A stretch of 64,000 nt of DNA from Hymenopus coronatus (Eukaryota > Arthropoda > Insecta > Mantodea > Hymenopodidae), in assembly GCA_030762935.1 (NCBI GenBank), contig CM060883.1, positions 51,482,001 through 51,546,000 of the forward strand, in the 5' to 3' direction. The position numbers were made by a program, and so were the translations under genes. This document shows positions 59,859 to 64,000 of the stretch, piece after piece. The notes beneath the pieces were generated by a model that was given only the letters and a program-made list of their open reading frames with translations, ran no database searches and was not told the DNA's origin. Positions within the stretch are counted from its first letter, which is position 1; every line of letters begins with the position of its first letter.

Positions 59859-62368
59859 CCGTAAAAGCGGGTGAATCCCATAAAGGCGGGTAATTCTGAC
59901 TGTTTCTTCTTTTACTCGGAAAACCAACAATAAACAGCAGAACAACTGTTTAGAGTTAATTATTGCATCGCATGTTTGGAACGAGAATACAATTAGAGCA
60001 CAACATTGTTGCATCGGAACTGTTATTGTTTTCTATAGCAGTAGATCAGATTCAAGTGAAGGTGTCATAGTGGTGGAAGAAGCTTACTTGTGAAAAGTTC
60101 TGTTGTGCGTTTCATCGCTTTCGTATAACTAGGTATGTTTTAACATATTTTATTTCATTCATGTTTCTTGTGGTAGTATCAGTAACTAAACCTATTCAAG
60201 CTCGTTTTGTTTTAATGGTAGCTCGTCTGACATTAAAATTTGTTACATTGTAGGGTGAATCCGATCAGCATGGGGAAGTATAAAAAGAACGTTGTTCCTG
60301 GCAGCAGATGTAACTACAATCCTGTATACTTAACTAACGCGGTAATTGCTGTGAAATCAGGGAAATTAAGCATCCGAAAAGCATAGGAGCAATATGGTAT
60401 GCCATATACCACCCTTAATGACAAAATAAATAACAAATATAAATTCAGAATGGGAGGACAAACTGCTTTAAGTAGAGAAAAAGAAAAAGCTTTGGTCGAA
60501 GAATTACTGGTGTGTGCCAAATGGGGTTTCCCCACTAAGAAACAAGGAATTAGGTGCAAGATTAAGTGAAAATATAAAGAGGGCCAGAGCAGTTGTTATA
60601 CACGCTACAGTGCATGAACATTTTTCTAATTTAGAGACATCAATGGAGGGAGTCCCTCCATCTAACAACATTAATTATGATGAAACCAATTTCTCAGATG
60701 ATCCGGGCCAAGTTAAGAGTCGCCGTCAAACATGGTGTGAAACAGCCGGAAAGAATAATTGATTCTTCAAAGAACAGCATTAGCGTTATGGTATCAGCTA
60801 CAGCAGATGGAAAATTGCTTCCTCCATATACAGTGTACAAGAGTAAGCATCTCAATGACACATGGCTGTTAGGGGGTATGCCTGGTGCTGGCTATAATAG
60901 AAACATGAGTGGATGGTTTGATACGAGTATGTTTGAAGAATGGTTTTTGGACATTCTGGTTCCTTTTGTAAGAAGATTAGAAGAGACAAAGTTGCTAATA
61001 GGGGATAATTTAACGAGTCACATTTCTCTACACGTCATCAAACAGTTTGAGTTGCACAATGTGTGGTTTGTTCTATTACCACCTAACACCACCCACTCGA
61101 TGTAGCATTCTTTCGACCATTCAAACGTGCTTGGAGGAGTGTTCTTGACAAGTGGAAACAACATAACAGAAGTGTAGTTCCAAAATCAGAATTTCCTCGC
61201 CTTCTTAAAAAGGCATTTGATGAAATTGGAGATAATAAGAAACAGATTATCATTTCCGGTTTTGCAAAGACAGGGATTGTTGCCTTCTACCCAGAAAAAG
61301 TTCTCTCTCAAGTTGTAGATGTTAATGAGATAATGGTACACAGGAAATAGAAAAGTCATGGCCAGAAGCATTTGTGGATCACTTAAAGAAGTCTCGTACT
61401 GGAGAAGCAGCTAAGAGAACAGAAGCAGTCGTTTGAATATGGTGCCAGGTAAGGGAGTGGTGGTGGAAGATCTTGAGAATCAACAAATGTCCATATTACA
61501 AGTGAAGAACCAGTGTAGATGAGCCAGCAGAGAGAGATGATGATGATGATGACAATGAAGCATCAAAAGCAGTTGAGGAAAGTGAGGATGAACCTGAAGA
61601 AATTTCAAGAGGAAAGTTTGTTGTAAAATTCCCAATGAAGAAAAGGGTTAGATACTTCATTGGAAAGATTGAGGAATAAGCTGATAAAGATTTGTTTGAG
61701 GTTAAGCTTTTAAGAAAAAAAGAAAGTGATAACTTGAACACACACTTCATTTTTCCCAGAGACTGAAGACATTGTAAAAGTAGAGAGAAGTGAAATAATT
61801 CGAAAAATCCAATGTGAAACTCAAAGGAGAGGAAGTTACGTGTTCAGAAATATAGGTGATATGATTAATAAAATTGAGTACTGGACAGTTTCAATAATGA
61901 GAACCTGTTTATTGATAAACTGAGCTGTGTTTTTCTTCTTTGTAATCATATTCTGTAATCGACTTTTGGTTACGAGCATGTGCTGAAACATTTGGAGTCC
62001 TACAAAATAAATATGACTATTAATGCACAATCTATATACCATTGTTCGTTCATTGCTTCTATGTAATTTATGAAATTATTTTTTAAAAATCATAGTTGTG
62101 ATCGCATTCACCCATATTAAAGTTATAAAACGACATTGAATGAAAATAAATGAGTGATCAGAACCACCCGCACTATGCAGGTGACACCGATCGGTAAACA
62201 ATTAAATAAATATGCAATTGTTTAAGTCAGTCAATGACAATATTTATGTATCATTATTGTCAAATATGAAGGAACATATCTTCTATGCTTCACTGCTTTT
62301 AAAAAAGTATTTCATTTCAAAATATTAAATTATATGCAAATTTTGATCAGATTCACCCACTTTTATGG
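59859..62368 (+). mobile_element. pogo/Tigger-like DNA transposon, complete ends
   Basis: The left end CCGTAAAAGCGGGTGAATC (59859) and the right end GATTCACCCACTTTTATGG (ending 62368) are inverted repeats with two mismatches, flanked by TA on each side, as pogo elements duplicate. Extra GGGTGAATC-type motifs lie inside the ends (60253 and, inverted, about 62110). The element is 2,510 bp and holds one broken transposase gene. Confidence 0.85.
60270..61790 (+). pseudogene. pogo-like transposase (HTH plus DDE_1), broken
   Basis: The ATG at 60270 opens MGKYKKNVVPGSRCNYNPVY, a psq-type helix-turn-helix (SGKLSIRKAXEQYGMPYTTL). A deletion of roughly 100 residues near 60530 removes most of the second DNA-binding domain and joins to LGARLSENIKRARA. 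The catalytic domain follows in several frames: INYDETNFSDDPGQVK (first Asp), SVMVSATADGKLLPPYTVYK, LLIGDNLTSHISL (second Asp) and PLDVAFFRPFKRAW (third Asp). All three acidic positions survive although the frame does not. The tail is Asp-rich (about 61535), then RYFIGKIEE. Confidence 0.85.
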
Positions 62369-63097
62369 TACATGCGTAATATTTCTGCAAAGTTTTACAA
62401 ATATATGTTTATTAAATATTGTTATCTTACCAAAATAAGATGTGCTATTGAAAATCTAATACATTTGTAATTCTGTGCACCAAAATTAGTAAAAGTAACC
62501 CATTTTTAATTGTAACACAGGAAAAAATGCTCATTGTAACCTAGCATTATCGGTCAGAGACATCCAGTAATGTTTAGATACTGCAATACGTCACAAGTTA
62601 AATCTCTGAACCTTCTCTTTGGTCACATATTTAATAACATGAAAGCTACACAGTTAGAGCCCAATGTAGCATATTTTACAAAGCTGTGTTTTGTTAAACT
62701 TTTAACCTTTAATTGCTTTGGTTTTCAATTTCTAATTAGCACCATCAGATTAAGCAGCACGCTCTTATTGACACTTGATCTCAGGCACACCCCTCTCGCC
62801 TACTGAGGTTACAGTTCCTGACATTGTGTCACATATGGCATGACCTTTTGTGCCACATAATTGATAAAGGGAGTAGAGAACGTTCTTTGGTGGTCTTCAG
62901 TTGTGTGTTACTGTATTCAATATACTATAGAACAAAGAGTTTTCATGTTGCAACTTTATACAACATAAATCTCATAAAGTATTTCGGAAATACTTTTCTG
63001 ATATTGATCCCTTTACCAAGAGTAGTTCATAAACTGATCAAGAAATTTAAAAGTATGGAATCAGTGTTAGGAAAAAAAAATAATAATAATAATAATA
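62369..63097. other. sequence between the pogo element and the SINE
   Basis: No gene or element recognised apart from the (AAT)n run at about 63081-63097 that borders the SINE. Confidence 0.5.
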
Positions 63098-63447
63098 ACA
63101 TAACTCCATGGCACGACAGCTCACGGGGAGCCTTGGCCTACCGCCCGGCCGCTGCGTCCCCCGTCTCGGTCCACTACAGACAGCATGGATGGGGTGCAGT
63201 ATTGGAGGGTGAGACGTGGTCAGCGCCTCGAGCCCCTCCCGACCGGTTAATGCGGTCCTCATGACCTGGATCCGCTACTTCTCCATCAAGTAGCTCCTCA
63301 ATTGGCCCCCCAGGGACCTCACGAGGCTGAGTGCACCCCGGTCCAGGTCTCCCAGCGGGGGAAAAATCCCCACGCCGGTATTGGGGATCGAACCCAGGTC
63401 TCCCGCTTGGTAGGCAGCTGCGCTACCACCGCGCTAAGGAGACGACC
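63098..63447 (-). mobile_element. second copy of the tRNA-Asp-like SINE, inverted
   Basis: Minus-strand head GGTCGTCTCCTTAGCGCGG with A box TAGCGCGGTGG and a perfect B box GGTTCGATCCC (near 63390). The body matches 35965-36306 and ends GCCATGGAGTTATG followed by (TTA)n. It is GC-richer than the first copy, so probably nearer the consensus. AAT repeats flank both sides: either the insertion target, or the tail plus its duplication. Confidence 0.85.
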
Positions 63448-64000
63448 AATAATAATAATAATAATAATAAAAAATTAAATGTCACATTTTAAGAGGAAAA
63501 GAGGGATGATATCAGTGTGATGTTAGAATGTTCATCAAGAAAGTTTCTCTCAAAGTTAGGCAGCAAGGAGTGAGCTGTGGGTCAGCACAAAAGGCAATAA
63601 AGTGTTTAAATCTAATCCCCAAACATTATAAGAACTACAAAATAATATAATGGAAAAAATAACCAACACATCCCAAGAAGAATTGAGTATGTTTTTATAA
63701 TCTGTTAAGATGCTGGAATGCTATCTTCCACACGAGAACATTTGAAATATCATCATTGAAAAGGTAAGCAATGTAAGAGACACTCAATATTGTGATTTGT
63801 GAAATAATAATGGCTCTAGTTAACCTTGTCCATTCGTGCCATTTGCTTTGATGCACAGGAGGGTACAAGCAGGAGAAAACTGTCATGGGGAAAGCAGCAT
63901 GTGACCACAACTCAGGTGCCATTAAAAGCATAGCCGCTTAATCTGATGACCCTATACTAACCTCCAAAAATGAAATACAGTGTGCATATCATTTACATTG
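63448..64000. other. right-edge sequence
   Basis: No feature recognised. Confidence 0.5.

Noticed and set aside
1..64000. CRISPR array, bacterial operon, organelle or integrated-virus segment
   Set aside because: No regularly spaced repeats, no Shine-Dalgarno-led gene rows and no organelle genes were seen. Retroelement relics explain the RT-like sequence.

Overview
This window reads as nuclear DNA from an arthropod, most likely an insect with a large, AT-rich, transposon-filled genome. The evidence is the minus-strand gene for alpha-spectrin. Its 14 recognisable coding exons (815 codons) follow the insect protein exon after exon without a gap, with GT-AG junctions and intron phases that fit at every join. 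Introns run from 83 bp to 9.4 kb. No bacterial-type genes, operons or CRISPR arrays were seen. The order-level guess (a hemimetabolous insect) rests only on intron size and repeat content and is inference.

Layout. The spectrin start codon is at 47342 on the minus strand. The exon carrying it begins at a splice acceptor (47369/47370), so at least one 5' non-coding exon lies further right, not identified. The coding exons run leftward to 1299, and the rest of the gene (later repeats, SH3, EF hands) lies beyond base 1. The part present encodes the N-terminal partial repeat, spectrin repeats 1 to 7 and the start of repeat 8. The only other intact protein gene is an intronless plus-strand reading frame at 53209-54045. 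It looks like a secreted, catalytically dead trypsin-fold protein (serine protease homologue) and lies upstream of, or inside the 5' intron of, the spectrin gene.

Nearly everything else recognisable is mobile-element debris. From left to right: a MITE with 62-bp inverted repeats (0.87-1.16 kb); a fold-back tRNA-derived SINE (3.3 kb); a Tc1/mariner-type transposase relic (3.7-4.4 kb); unclassified family B (4.4 and 27.4 kb); unclassified family A (6.9, 48.6, 49.5 inverted, 52.2 and 55.4 kb); a Penelope promoter/hammerhead-like fragment (8.1-8.3 kb); a plus-strand RNase-H LINE split by a minus-strand LINE (13.6-17.8 kb); a head-to-head palindrome of two Penelope 3' ends (20.9-21.6 kb); a minus-strand RNase-H LINE split by a chimeric poly(A)-tailed retro-insertion made of two opposed RTE fragments (22.6-27.4 kb); a Penelope element with RT and GIY-YIG parts, itself hit by a 93-bp hairpin insertion (29.1-30.8 kb); a LINE with clean target duplications, a 2A-like ORF1 motif and a deleted RT core (31.8-35.3 kb); two copies of one SINE family (36.0 and 63.1 kb) and a tRNA-Val-like SINE (48.6 kb); a second transposase relic (41.4-42.3 kb); LINE and gag-like scraps (43.9-46.7 kb); an interrupted mariner (47.6 and 50.2 kb); a LINE ORF1-like zinc-knuckle relic (about 57 kb); and a complete-ended pogo-like element (59.9-62.4 kb).

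No multi-gene pathway is visible. The interest lies in nested insertion histories inside the introns of a conserved cytoskeletal gene, in several unusual retroelement structures (inverted dimers, a chimeric retrocopy, a hairpin insertion with a 12-bp duplication), and in the pseudoprotease. Family assignments come from reading motifs by eye; no database search was run.
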